Positions 1 through 10,193 of a DNA stretch of 64,000 bases are shown here, in pieces. The notes beneath the pieces were generated by a model. That model saw only the letters and a program-made list of their open reading frames with translations. It was not told where the DNA came from and made no database searches. Source of the stretch: Megaustenia siamemsis (Eukaryota > Mollusca > Gastropoda > Stylommatophora > Ariophantidae); NCBI GenBank assembly GCA_032433765.1, contig JAVIAB010000101.1:62264092-62328091 (forward strand), written 5' to 3'. The stretch's first letter is position 1. Every line of letters starts with the position of its first letter. Made by a program: the position numbers and the translations under genes.

Positions 1-41
1 ACGAAGGGAACGTTCATCGCTATTCATTTGCAAAGAAACAA

Positions 42-295
42 AACTGTAGGTGTTTTTCTTCAACTTTCCTTCATCATCTGCATTTCAGCGTCGAGGAGAG
101 ACATAATATGCAGTCTTTTGCTCTTCTTTCGCCTCTGCTGCTCTTATGTTTCCTATGCTTCTAATATTCCATCGATCCATCTTTTTCGTGGTCAATCCTT
201 GGGTCTGATGTTCTTACAACGTTTGCTGAAGACTCGTGTTGTGTTTTGATATTTCTGCCATGTCACGTGGTCAAACCGTTTTATGTACTCATTTG
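42..295 (-). mobile_element. LINE family A, 3' end fragment
   Basis: Read on the minus strand, this is the last part of the reverse-transcriptase ORF of LINE family A: a GHVTRQ-like segment, a basic RPRKRWIDGILEAL-like segment, and the closing region that ends in 'LSTLKG' in better copies. The same segment recurs at 9005, 10895, 28240, 42268 and 51560. It is 5'-truncated and has frame breaks. The 3' side is pyrimidine-rich on the plus strand, matching the GAA-rich tail of this family. Confidence 0.8.
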
Positions 296-302
296 TATCT
301 GT

Positions 303-1000
303 CGAACATAGTGGATGAGACGAACAACTGTTTCAATTAGATCAAATGCACATCTTATGTTCAACAGCAAACCAACTGAACCAATACACCAAATGTTGAT
401 CTGATTAAAAATAAAAACATGATAGCTGCTTGTATTTCCCTCGATTGTGCTGCTTTTTGCCTCAAGAACACGCCAGACGTCCCATTCCACACCCCTGATG
501 GGGTTCAAAATGCTAGGGAAAGACCTCCAAAAAGAATTGCAACTTTCGTGACACTGGCAAGTAGTATGTGTCAGATCACGTCATTTAACATTCCGTACAG
601 CTGGATTTACAGGAGCCTCGGTGGCCGAGTGGTTAGTGTGCTCGCTTCCTGACATGAAGGGTCCGGATTAGATCCCCAATAATCGCGGGATTTTTTTCCC
701 ACTGACAATGCTCCGGGGTACACCCAAGTCTCCAAAAATGGGTACCAGAGACTTTTCTGAAAGGTAAAGGCGACCTGACGTGATACCGACCACATCACTC
801 AAAAATGTGCCGTGGGCATAGACAAATATGGTCAGTGACACCATATCCCCCCTAAGCCTAACAAGGCGTGGGGGGAACCTTTACCTTTTACAGCTAGATT
901 TCAATGACAGGGGTTAGCTACATTTGTCCAGAACATGTCATATCTCACCATGGTGATGTTTCAAGAAGTATAAGTCCCATCATGATTTGTGGTATCGTTG
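303..1000. repeat. Dispersed repeat R1, copy 1 (carries a SINE)
   Basis: About 700 bp that recurs at 26778-27481. By eye the 190 bp before the embedded SINE are about 97% identical between the two copies, while the SINE and the 3' part are more divergent. Small ORFs are open on both strands in both copies (around 281-652), but they match no family I know and are probably not genes. The parent element is unknown. Confidence 0.75.
612..888 (+). mobile_element. tRNA-derived SINE A, copy 1
   Basis: The head has tRNA-like RNA polymerase III promoter boxes: an A box around GGCCGAGTGGTTAG and a weak B box around GGATTAGATCC. A body of about 200 bp follows, ending near AACCTTTACC. It is flanked by a duplication read as TACAGCTGGATTTACA at 596-611 and TACAGCTAGATTTCA at 889-903. 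The head is too diverged and lacks a tRNA fold at its 3' side, so it is not called as a tRNA gene. Confidence 0.8.
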
Positions 1001-1269
1001 TAGGGTAAATAAGGTCAGTGTCTATATATTTGAAGACATTCGACAATTATTGATTAGGCACCGTGGTCTGCATTACGCCAGAGCCGTATTTCTTTCAAAA
1101 TAAGATACGATCTAGTGCCATTTTAATATATGGTGGAGGGGCATGGACATGGAGGCACCCAAACAAGATATCTCTTGAACTCAGTTGTCCATTTCAGAAA
1201 CCACTAAACAATTCAACAACAATCACGTGCATTCAAAGATCTAAGTTAAGCGACTTGTCGCGAAAGTAA
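1001..1269. other. Unassigned sequence
   Basis: AT-rich DNA between the dispersed repeat and the CTAAC-like tract. A 68-codon ORF at 1063 shows no recognisable motif, and I see nothing that supports a gene. Confidence 0.5.
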
Positions 1270-1475
1270 CGTTATACTTCCTAATACACCAACTACCTAA
1301 TACACTAATAAACTAACTTATTGACTAACTGTACAGCACACTAAGTATCTAACATATTACCTAACAAATAACTATCTACATAACTACCTAACACACACAT
1401 TACCTAGAACTAACCAACTAACATACTGCCTGGCAAACTAACTACCTAACCTACTATCAAACTAATAACCTAACT
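1270..1475. repeat. Degenerate CTAAC/CTACCTAA-rich tract, left part
   Basis: Imperfect repeats of CTAACTACCTAACA-like units. The tract resumes at 2163-2270 on the other side of a LINE insertion, so it was once continuous. The units are irregular and do not match a standard telomeric array such as TTAGGG. Confidence 0.6.
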
Positions 1476-1488
1476 AACATACTACCTG

Positions 1489-2148
1489 TGTGTGACCCTT
1501 TTCGTCTTGTCAGACGGTCCAGTGGAGGCTATTGTGTATTTTTTTGAGGTATTGTTATTGCCGAACAGCTTCTCTCGTGGCTAATTCTACCAATGTTTGA
1601 CAAACACACGCGGTCCCATAATGAACAGGTCAGGCTCACTGGTCCACAGGGTTTACCATCCTTTTTCTTCATTCTTTTCGCTTCTAAGTTTTGTCTTAGC
1701 ACACTCTCAAAAGTTGTTATACCGTTCCTTATACATGTTCTACATGATGTGCGATCACTTGCCAGATGTTGCCAGTCGTTTTCACAGATGGAGAAGTCTT
1801 TCAGAGATGATTTGCAGATATCTCTATATCGTAGTTTAGGTCTGCCGATTTGTCTTTTTCCGTGTGTTTGTTCACCATATAGTATTTGCCTGGGGATGCG
1901 CTTCTCTTCCATTCGTTGAACATGCCCTAGCCATCTTAGTCTTCCACTTCTGAGCATCGACATGATTGTTGGGGTCTTAGCACGTTGCAGGACAGTTAAG
2001 TTGGTTATTTTGTCCTGCCATTTGATGTGCATTATTTTGCGGAGACATCGCATGTGGAAGACATTTAGTAATTTCTTCCTCATTTCACTTTGCCTACTCT
2101 GCCTGGGCACGGAATATGGAGATATTCCTGCTTTACGCAGTTGAACTA
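1489..2148 (-). mobile_element. LINE family I, 5'-truncated 3' end with terminal zinc finger
   Basis: A 193-codon minus-strand ORF (1529-2110) is the C-terminal part of a non-LTR retrotransposon polyprotein. Readable motifs in order are CLRKIMHIKWQDKITN, a LRWLGHVQRM segment, a GKRQIGRPKLRYRDICK segment, and a final Cys/His cluster (C-x5-C-x9-H-x3-C) like the zinc finger that ends some LINE ORF2 proteins. The reverse-transcriptase catalytic domain is absent because of 5' truncation. The copy is flanked by a 14-bp direct repeat, TAACATACTACCTG (1475-1488 and 2149-2162), which I read as the target-site duplication. A related fragment lies at 44172-44600. Confidence 0.8.
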
Positions 2149-2162
2149 TAACATACTACCTG

Positions 2163-2426
2163 ACACATTAACTAATTAACTTACTACATGGTAAACTCAC
2201 AAACTACTTGATTAACTACCTAATATACTAACAAACTAAAAGATTAATTAAACTAAACTTTTCGATTGGCAAGCTTGCTTAATTTTTAGTTGGAGATTAC
2301 TATACTTACTTTCAACAACTTATTCATCACTGCATGAAACTAAAAAGATACATTTAAGTCTTAAAGCGACTTTCTTAATATATAAATACATTAACGAATA
2401 TATATGTGTATACAATACATATGTAA
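2163..2426. repeat. CTAAC-like tract, right part, and AT-rich flank
   Basis: Continuation of the degenerate CTAAC-like repeat to about 2270, then AT-rich sequence with no recognisable gene up to the AT dinucleotide array. Confidence 0.5.

Positions 2427-2472
<46 letters not shown>
2427..2472. repeat. (AT)n microsatellite
   Basis: An almost pure AT/TA dinucleotide run. It directly abuts the truncated 5' side of a LINE H fragment, an arrangement repeated elsewhere in the window. Confidence 0.9.
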
Positions 2473-2473
<1 letters not shown>

Positions 2474-2474
<1 letters not shown>

Positions 2475-2632
2475 AAATGGGAAGTCAGGAGAAAAGATAC
2501 AACTTCAGAGAATGGCTTGGCAGAAGGTCAGCAACAGAAATAATAAATTACTGTTTAGATCGAAAGTTGTGGAGAGGTTTGATCACCTACGCCAGCAGGC
2601 TCAGTATTTGGTAATGATGATGTTGATTTATA
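2474..2632 (+). mobile_element. LINE family H, extreme 3' end
   Basis: Matches the C-terminal coding end of family H (RMAWQKV-N-RN-K) and its 3' untranslated end, finishing in an ATGATGATG-like tail. Compare the longer copy at 57896-58490. It is bracketed by AT dinucleotide runs on both sides. Confidence 0.75.
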
Positions 2633-2735
2633 TATATATATATATATATAAATCGTTTACCTTTTAATGTCGGGAGGGGGTGGGGTAATTATAGTTTGCA
2701 TTCTTTTCATTACTATTTCGTTACATACATTTTTT

Positions 2736-2902
2736 TTTTAAAATCCATAGCTCAGACCAGAATAGCATTTCAGAAAATGAAAAATATCTTATGCAACAAA
2801 TCTATGTCAATAGAAGTGAGAAAGAGCTTTCATCGATGCTATATAGAACCAATTCTGACCTATGGAAGCGAATCATAGACAATAGACAAACAAATGAAAA
2901 GA
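2736..2902 (+). mobile_element. LINE family G, 5' half of a split copy
   Basis: Encodes the reverse-transcriptase C-terminal segment read as RIAFQKMKNILCNKSMSIEV, then a C/Y-IEP-LTYGSES segment. Family G sequence stops at 2902 and resumes at 6109 at the expected point, so this is one copy interrupted by the Penelope-like element. The 7-bp string GAAAAGA occurs on both sides (2896-2902 and 6109-6115). Confidence 0.8.
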
Positions 2903-3026
2903 CGGGGGGAGGGAACAGGCAAATAATTGCAATGCTGCGGTAAAGCTGGTAGGAAGAAGCCAGTGGTGGAGAGTGTTAAACATTCTAAGGTATGGTGACA
3001 GCTTTACAAGGAAGGAACACAACACA

Positions 3027-3065
3027 ATACTGACGTTTCGGCCTGTCACCTCCTTCAGAATACAG
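3027..3065 (-). ncRNA. Hammerhead-like motif, PLE copy 1 (degraded)
   Basis: On the minus strand, CUGAAGG is followed by a short hairpin ending GGCC, then GAAAC and GUC, with flanks that can pair as stem I. The last base of the conserved CUGANGA box is G instead of A. It occupies the position of the better motif in PLE copy 2 at 36421-36460. Hammerhead motifs have been reported from the terminal repeats of Penelope-like elements. This copy is probably inactive. Confidence 0.45.
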
Positions 3066-3074
3066 GGACAACGA

Positions 3075-4600
3075 CAACAAACGATGAAGAACGATTGTCT
3101 ATAACTACATGTTAGATGATCATGTGAATGGAGAGATGGACAGAAAAGGAAGAAGAGAAGAAAGTAGGATGTTGAAATAAGAAAGGGGGCTACAAGAGGG
3201 GAGGTAGGATGAGTGTCAAGATGTGTAAAATAGAAAGATTAGAAAAATGAGGAAGAGTTAGAAATGACAATAGTAAAAAGTGAACAATGTATCGTAAAAT
3301 GTATAAGAAAAAACACTTAACTCAAATAGCTTGTCTGTCCGTCGTGGAGGAATAGAGAGAATGATAGGGGACACCACGAGGCCGGGAACTGGATCGTGGG
3401 AAAACGATAGAGAGGGGGGTGGGCCAGACTAGTGTGAAAACACTGGTCGAAATAAATAGAAGCCACAACAATAGCTAAGGTAATGATTGTCTGCGACCAG
3501 ACAAGGAGCGGAAGAAGGAGAAGATACTAGGTCCCATAAAACTACTAGGGCCTAACAGGGGGGAAAATACAAATAAAGGAGTCAGAGAAGGGGAGGAGCA
3601 AGAGACAAGGGGGTAAACTGGGGGATTAGCAAAAGAGATAGTATATGGGTGGGCTAAAAATAGCTGTATGGTGAGGTAAGGAGGGAGGAAATAAAACCCA
3701 CAGGAAGAAAAATAGAGAAGATGAATAAGAAGGATAAGAATCAGGTACGGGGAAATGTGGACAGGAGAAGATGCGGTGGGTAAGGAATGAATAGATAGAG
3801 AGGGAGTCAAAAAGAAGTTGAGTTATAGAGAGATGGTACGCAGGTAGTAGTGCCAAGAGAGGTAGAGAAGTAGGGAAACGGAGAGACTAGAGGGGATACA
3901 AAGAAAGGTGGAGAGAGTGTGGCTTATGAACAGACAAGTGGAGTCCTAGAAAAGGGCTAAGAGTAGACACTACGGGTAAAAGGGGGGTGGGGGTTAGCTG
4001 GAATAGTGAGGATAGATAATTGGCGACACAAGAGAAGAGATAATTGAGAATAGAGAATACTAGGAGTGTATTAATAAAGGGGAGTACGAAGTATACATCA
4101 GAGAAGAAGAGGTAATAGGTTATAGGAGAGGCGGTGGGACAGGAGTGAATAGGTAGAGAGGGAGTCAAAAAGAAGTGGGGTAATAGAGGGATGGTAATGA
4201 AGTAGGAGGTAATGAAGTAGGGAAACGGAGAGATTAGGTGGATAAATAGAGAGGTGGAGTCAAAGTGGCTGATAAACAGACAAATGGAGTCCTAGAAGAG
4301 GACTAAGAGAAAATGTGGAGTGTGGGGGGGGGGGGGTAGAATAGAAAGGGTAGAGAAGTGGCGACACAAGAGAATAGAGAATACTAGGAGTGTTTATATA
4401 AATGGGAGTAGGAAGTATACACCACATGTAGAGCGGTAATATAGTGATAAGGAGGAGATGGACATATATGTGGGGGGGGGGATGAAGAAGGCAAGATGAG
4501 GGATGACTACAATTGGATAGGGGGAGAAGGGATAGATTAGGAGCAGACGAGGATAGAGGTGAGGTAGGAAGAAGAGCACAGGGGTGGGAGAAAGGGTCAG
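3075..4600. repeat. Purine-rich tandem-repeat tract in PLE copy 1
   Basis: About 1.5 kb with strong purine bias on the plus strand (GGAGAAG, GAGGTAG, GGGGG). Long imperfect repeats include a module of about 300 bp starting near 3820 and recurring near 4180 (GTAGGGAAACGGAGAGA, then ACAGACAA-TGGAGTCCTAGAA). It lies between the GIY-YIG ORF and the hammerhead-like end. PLE copy 2 has a matching tract. The minus-strand ORFs in it are low-complexity Ser/Pro/Leu strings and are not genes. Confidence 0.75.
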
Positions 4601-6108
4601 AGGAAGAGATACATTGATGCCACGGGGGTGAGGCAACCCCAATGAGCGATCAGACGATTCTCAAGAGTGAGGCGACTGTGGTGGTCAGAAGAGCATGATA
4701 CTTGGCCCGTGGCCAAGATATCAGCCTTCCCCTGATGGCCCCTCGAGTTAAAGTGGGCTGCTATAGGAGTGTCAGCTTCTCGGGTGATGCCATGTAAATG
4801 TTCACGGCACCTATCATCGATACGTCGACGAGACTGACCAATGTAGGTCAACTTACATCGCTTACAGATGATGGTATAAATGATGTTCCGCGATGTGCAA
4901 GTGAATCCCTCTTTGATCTCGAAAGGACCATTAGGAAAGAGGACAGTATCAGTCTGGAGAACGTGGTCACAAGTTTTGCATTCCCTGCGGTTGCAGCGGA
5001 TAGTACCTCGATGGCTAAGGAGGGCAGCAGGAAGACGGCCCCTGACAAGAAAGTCACGGAGGTTCCGGTCACGTCTAAAGGCCACCAGTGGTGGGTCGGG
5101 GAAGAGCAGATGAGTAGTAGGGTAAGATCGGAGAATAGGGAGGTAGCGGTGGATCGTCATAATCACAGCGTAGTGGTGAGGATGATAGGTGAGAGCGAGT
5201 ACTACTCTATCTGAGGGGAATGAGTAGAGGGGGTAAGAGCAGACTGACGTGAAGTGTGGAGAACTCGACGCAGGGCAGGGAGGAGAGCTGATTCTGGATA
5301 GAGGCGTCGGCGGAAGAAGTCAAGCATAAGGTGGACATTGTGAAGGAAATCTTCATCGTCGCCGCAAAGTCGACAAAGTCTGAGAAGCTGAGAATAGTGA
5401 AGAGAATTCTTACAGGATGTAGGATGAGAGGAGTCGTAGCGGAGGAAACTGCGGGAGTCTGTGGTCTTGTAGAAGACCGATGTGAGAAGATGAGAGTTGC
5501 CCAAGGAGACTGAGATATCTAAGAAAGATACGGAGGAGGTGGAGATGTAGAAGGTGATGCGGATAGAGGCATGGAAATGTTCGACATATTCGATGAAACG
5601 GGAGATCTCATCCTCAGGAAGGTCAGTCAGACCAATGCAGTCATCGATGTACCTACGATACATAAGGGGGAGAGGACCCTGGTAGGTTTGGATAATTTGG
5701 TGCTCTAGATAACCCATGAAGAGACAAGCAAAGTTAGGCCCACTGCTTGGGCAGCATATAGAAAGAGGGTCTGCCAAGCAGTTGTTAGGATGGATCATAC
5801 GAGAGAAGCTAGCGGGAAGTAGCCCATCCTGAATGAACCGGAGGATCGTGCGACACACCACGGCGTTGTTGGAGACAGTGGTATCGTCGGGGATGGGGAG
5901 GTAGAAAGTCGAGTCGGATAATTGTTTATCACCTTCACGGATGTAAAGGTCTTTCCTCCAAAACACCACCGAGCCACCCTTGTCGGCCGGCTTGATGACA
6001 ATATCATCACGTCGGCGAAGATTCTGTAAGGCCTTGTACTCAGCACTAATTAGATTGGAGTGGCAATGGTTCAAACTAAAGTACACGGAGATGGATGACG
6101 TTAAACGG

Positions 6109-6485
6109 GAAAAGAAGGTTCGAGGCTAAAGAGAGGGCATTTCTCAGAAGAATGTTGAAAGTTCTCTGGACAGGTAAAAAGACCAATGAAGAAGTTCTGA
6201 AAGAGGCCTACACAAAAGGGAGCTCCTAAAATCATCAGAAAGAAACAATCAACAATTTTCGGGCACATCATCAAAAGAGGATAGTTGGAATACTTCGTTA
6301 CAACTGGTAAAATAAAAGGAAAGTGAGATCGCGGACGACAAAGAGAGAAAATACTGAATATCCTGGTGTCGTGGCATGGAAAACGTTCAACAACAGAACT
6401 GATACGATGCACTCTAGATAGAAGATCGTGGACGGACATGATCGCCTTCGCCAACCGGTATGGCACATGATGCTTATGATGATTC
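6109..6485 (+). mobile_element. LINE family G, 3' half of the split copy
   Basis: Continues the G copy of 2736-2902 beyond the PLE insertion. It encodes, with frame breaks, the segment FLRRML-VLWT-KK-NEEVLKEA, a 'FGHIIKR' segment and the end of the ORF. The 3' untranslated end reads CAACCGGTATGGCACATGATG and runs into ATGATG repeats, as in the other G copies. Confidence 0.8.
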
Positions 6486-6871
6486 TTTTAATCTTCTGTT
6501 GACCAGCCCTCCTGTCATGTATCCTAGTATTTCTAATGTCCTATCAATCAAATAATCTTGCTTTTTATTGTCTCACGTCGGCACATGTGACTTGTACTCT
6601 GATAGCGTTTAATAACCCTTACTGGTCAAAAGTGCTTTCGGACAACGCATATTTTAGGCGAGGAACCATACGATTGTGAGACATCCAATAGGTGTATTCA
6701 ATTTAAAAATAACCGCACATAATCAAATCCACCTTTTCATTTACTTTAAGTCAGCTGAGTGGTTAGATTGAATCGACGGTTGGGGTTTGGGGGGGGGGGG
6801 GGTGGGAGGGAGATAACTGGCGAAGTTTTGGCTATTTTGAAATATTTTATTATCGATTTTAATTTAGTTGA
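6486..6871. other. Unassigned AT-rich sequence
   Basis: No coding signature seen. It contains a G13-like homopolymer run near 6789-6801. Confidence 0.5.
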
Positions 6872-7345
6872 GTGCCGTCTCCGCATAGAAGGCTGGATAT
6901 CATGGAGCTCCATTTCATCTATATCTCTTGCTTTGATTCTGCAGATTATCATAGGTTAAATTGTCCATCTTTTGATGTCACTCGTCCACGTTTGACTTGG
7001 TCTCCTTCTGGTTCTTTCACCTTGCATTTCCCCTCCAATGATTACTTTTAGTAGGCTGTTGTGTCTTTTAACATGCATCAACGAAACTCATCTGTCTTGT
7101 TTGAATTGTGTTTAGTAGTTTTGTTATTTTATTTGTAATTGTTTTCAGACTGTATCGTTTGTTTTCTTTTCTTTACATCCATTTCTTCCTATTCATCCAC
7201 ATTTCAAAGGTTTCAATTTTCTGTTCAGCTTTCTTGTCTAATGTCCATGTTTCTGCACCATACATGAATGTTGAGCAGATATACCAGTTTGCTACTCTTA
7301 GTTTTAGCCCTGGTGTTATTTCGATTGTAATTAATATGATAGTTT
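6872..7345 (-). mobile_element. LINE family F, 3' end fragment
   Basis: The reverse complement matches the C-terminal coding end of the F copy at 52951-54654, from the segment preceding the ETWTLDK motif through to MVANLR-GDGT. It is 5'-truncated and rich in substitutions. On the plus strand it begins with GTGCCGTCTCCGCA, the same 3' end seen at 25196, 32473 and 52340. Confidence 0.75.
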
Positions 7346-7704
7346 TCTGATCTGAAAGATTTTTGTTATTGTTGTTGTTATAAGCTTTTTCAGTGAGAGT
7401 TCAATTGTGAGTAGATAAATTAATCATTATTTGTTTTTCTAATGGAATTAAGCGTATATAAATAAGGTAAATATGGATTATATAATCAACACTGCTGTGA
7501 ACAGAGTCAGTAAAGAAGGATGATTTATCGTTGCCAGTTTGTGTAACTTCTTTTATTTCATTATTATCAATATAGTGGTAAGTAAAAACATAATAATTGC
7601 TTTTGTTAGTGCTTAGGTTGTACATTATAGTCTTAATGAATACAAATTGTACACATTATAGTGTGTATATATATATATGGATCTTGTATTAATTTTTTAT
7701 TTTT
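7346..7704. other. Unassigned AT-rich sequence
   Basis: No gene, RNA or repeat family recognised apart from a short TATATA run near 7665. Confidence 0.45.
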
Positions 7705-7985
7705 TTGTTCGCCACCGTAATTTTGCGTCTTAATCCATTTTTCACTGGCCGCCGTGTGCACAGGGGTTCCTCGCCGCACAGACAGAAAAATCCGACTTCG
7801 GAGATACTCATATTTTTTTTCCGTCGATGAGTAATTGACGTTTCAAGCCGGGCCAAGCAGCAGGGGTGGTTGCCGCAGAGAGAAATCACAAATAAATATC
7901 CAACCGGTGTAGCCGGGATTTGAATCCACAACCTCTCTGTCTCGAGGCTAGCGTCATGCCTCGAGACCAACCAGTCCCACATATG
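7705..7985 (-). mobile_element. tRNA-derived SINE D, copy 1
   Basis: The minus strand starts with a tRNA-like head (GGGACTGGTTGGTCTCGAGG, then a B box GGATTCAAATCCC). The body contains GGCCCGGCTTGAAACGTCAA and CCGAAGTCGG, and ends near GATTAAGACGCAAAAT. Related copies are at 12108 (+) and 34947 (-). Confidence 0.75.
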
Positions 7986-8164
7986 TGGATCTACTATGAA
8001 GTGCAAGTAGTGTATTCTTTAAATTTTGTTTTAGAGAGTTAATTTAGTACAGTTTGATGTGTACATTTTTTATTAATTTTTATTTTTTATTATTTATTTA
8101 TTTTTTTTTTTTTGGGGGGGGGGGTATTTTTACTCATTTGAAAGCAAATTTTGTATGTTACTTT

Positions 8165-8395
8165 CCTTAACAAGCCCTTTTTTGGAATCCCCAGGGGAAA
8201 AGACAAAGAGGAAGACCTAGGAATTCTTGGAGAAGACAGATAGAAGCAGAGATGAAGATGATGGGGAAGACATGGAATGATCTTAAAAGAATGGCAAAAA
8301 ACAGAACGACTTGAAAAGTTTTGTTGAAGACCTCTGCTCTACTGGGAGCTAAAAAGGTAGAAGAAGGAGAGAAGGTGAAGATGAAGAGGAAGAGA
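8165..8395 (+). mobile_element. LINE family E (RTE-like), 3' end fragment
   Basis: Encodes the C-terminal tail of family E, read as NPQGKRQRGRPRNSWRRQIE, then AEMKMMGKTWNDLKRMAKNR, and continues into its 3' end with GGGAGCTAAAAAGGTAGAAG. The complete counterpart is the 58735-61975 element on the minus strand. Confidence 0.85.
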
Positions 8396-9004
8396 CTTTC
8401 CTTATACACATTATATATATATATAAAGTTTCCTATTACTGATACATGGTTAGTCCAAGGACAGTCGAGACAACGATCGACGGACATTTGAAAAGACAGA
8501 GGGCATTGGGAAAGACTAGGACCCATGGCTGACTTGGCCGGCATCCTGCCAGCTATTAACCTATTAGCTATTGAAACGTCACAAAATAAATACCTCCAAG
8601 ATTTACCGAAAAGGGGAAGAGTGAGAAAGATGAATCACACAGTGGTTTTACGAAAGACTATCAGAACTGACAAATGGATTTCGATTCCAGAACAACGGTT
8701 GGAACACCAATGTAGGTGTAGTAATTCTCAACACAGATGAACAATAAAATACACCGAACGAAGAAGGGATGTTCAGCATCAGTATCTCAACAGCGCGTTG
8801 GCCCGACAGATAAGACGTCAAAAGATCTCAGTAATTAGTTAATCAACAAAACTGAGAATATTCATGTCGAGCTGAAATCGCTGAATTCGTTCCCCTCATG
8901 GACAGGAAGTGAGAGAAGATCAAGTTTCCTCCCGCCTGAGACACAGTAACCTAGGAGAAGATAGACAAGTCGCTAGCAAAAACCATGGGTCATCACAATA
9001 AACG
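8396..9004. other. Unassigned sequence
   Basis: Contains a short TATATA run (8412-8425) and a 71-codon ORF at 8525 with no recognisable domain. The function and origin are unknown. Confidence 0.45.
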
Positions 9005-9800
9005 GCTGAACTTGTCTCTTCTTTTTTCTTCTTCTACTTTCCTGCCTCATCTGCCTTTCAGCGTCGAGGGGAGATATCATTTGCGGTCTTTTGCTCTTCT
9101 GTTCGCCTCTGCCTCTGTTATGTTTCCTAGTGCTTCTAATATTCCATCGATCCATCTTTTTCGTGGTCGACCCTTGGGTCTGTTGTTCTCACAACGTTTG
9201 TTGAAGGCTCGTTGTGTTGTGTTTTGTTCTTTCTGCCTTGTCACGTGGCCGAACCATTTTATCTGTTGTTTCCTTATATATTCTATGGCTGAGGATATTC
9301 CTAGCTTTTTTCTCAGTTCTTCATTTCTGATCTTATCTCTCAGACTGTTTCCTGTCATTCGTCCAACACATTTCATCTCTGTAGAGGTTATTTTACTTAT
9401 TGTTCTTGCATCTAGAGTCCAGGTCTGGCATTGGTAGCACAACGTTGGGATGAAGATTGTATTGTATAGTGCTAGCTTTGCCTCCAGAGTTATTTCCTTG
9501 TTGAACAATAGTGGCGATAACTGTTCAATGATTTGACGAGCTTTGTTGCATCTTGATTCTATCTCTGCTGTTTGGGAATTGTCGTTTGTCATTAGACTTC
9601 CTAGGTATTTGAATTCCTCTACTTGTTTTAGTTGTCTGCCTTCTATAGTTATGTTGATGTTCTGTTTATTTTGGCGACATTCATGACTTCTGTTTTGTGG
9701 ATGTTGATTTTCATGTTGTATTTTGTTCCTAAGATGTTGAGTTTGTTTAAGTGTTCTTGTAGGTCTTCTATTGTTTCATGTATTAACTTGTCTCTGAAGC
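9005..9800 (-). mobile_element. LINE family A, RT C-terminal part
   Basis: A minus-strand ORF of 171 codons (9592-9077) covers the region after the RT catalytic box: MTNDNSQTAEIESRCNKARQ, LYNTIFIPTLCYQCQTWTLD, RMTGNSLRDKIRNEELRKKL, KWFGHVTRQ and GRPRKRWIDGILEALGNIT. The preceding frame (9834-9649) holds the segment just after the catalytic box, so a frameshift lies near 9600-9650. The FADD box itself has been lost at the truncated 5' end. The 3' tail is GAA-rich. Confidence 0.87.
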
Positions 9801-9899
9801 GTGAAAGCACTGGCGAAGTAAGCTTAGGCGACATGGAAGAATACGACGCTGGTCAAGTCCATAAATCCGAACAGAAGTGTTGCTTAGAGTAAGTGTAGT

Positions 9900-10193
9900 T
9901 ATTTTGTAAGATATATTATATATTTGGTAAAATATATTTTGTAAGATATATTAGAGATTTAGTAAAATATATTTTGTAAGATATATTATAGATTTGGTAA
10001 AATATATTTTGTAAGATATATTAGAGATTTAGTAAAATATATTTTGTAAGATATATTATAGATTTGGTAAAATGTATTTTGTAAGATATATTATATATTT
10101 GGTAAAATATAGTTTGTAAGATATATTATAGATTTGGTAAAATATATTTTGTAAGATATATTAGAGATTTAGTAGAATATATTTTGTAAGCTT
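9900..10193. repeat. 35-bp AT-rich minisatellite, two alternating variants
   Basis: About 8.4 copies of a 35-bp unit (TTTTGTAAGATATATT plus a variable part). Variant a contains TATAGATTTGGT or TATATATTTGGT and variant b contains AGAGATTTAGT. The order is a b a b a a a b, which suggests partial 70-bp higher-order amplification. Confidence 0.9.

Larger units (their letters stand above)
2903..6108 (-). mobile_element. Penelope-like element, copy 1 (RT + GIY-YIG, internally deleted)
   Basis: A minus-strand retroelement of about 3.2 kb. The 5' ORF (6086-5202) carries RT motifs: 'DIVIKPADKGGSVV' near the start, 'FACLFMGYLE' and the catalytic box YRRYIDD. The second ORF (5166-4597) is in another frame and holds a GIY-YIG nuclease: 'IIYTIICKRCKLTYIGQS', an R-x-x-EH helix and a terminal LE-RLI-HW segment. 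RT followed by GIY-YIG is the hallmark of canonical Penelope-like elements. The stretch between 'MIHPNNCLADP' and the FMG segment is much too short for the family, so RT motif A and its catalytic Asp are missing. A frameshift near 5205-5240 separates the domains. The 5' end is truncated. The copy is nested in LINE G with a 7-bp duplication, so it is dead but structurally informative. Confidence 0.88.

Noticed and set aside
281..652. Overlapping ORFs on both strands, also present at 26680-27078, as a conserved gene
   Set aside because: The two copies are nearly identical DNA, so shared ORFs are expected. One ORF runs into the SINE or the LINE in each copy, and neither has a recognisable domain.
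612..690. Possible tRNA genes at the heads of SINEs A, B, C and D
   Set aside because: The A and B box strings are present but the acceptor and anticodon stems do not close, and the same head is always followed by a SINE body.
4798..5214. Plus-strand ORFs opposite the PLE nuclease
   Set aside because: Antisense shadows. The minus strand carries the recognisable GIY-YIG domain.
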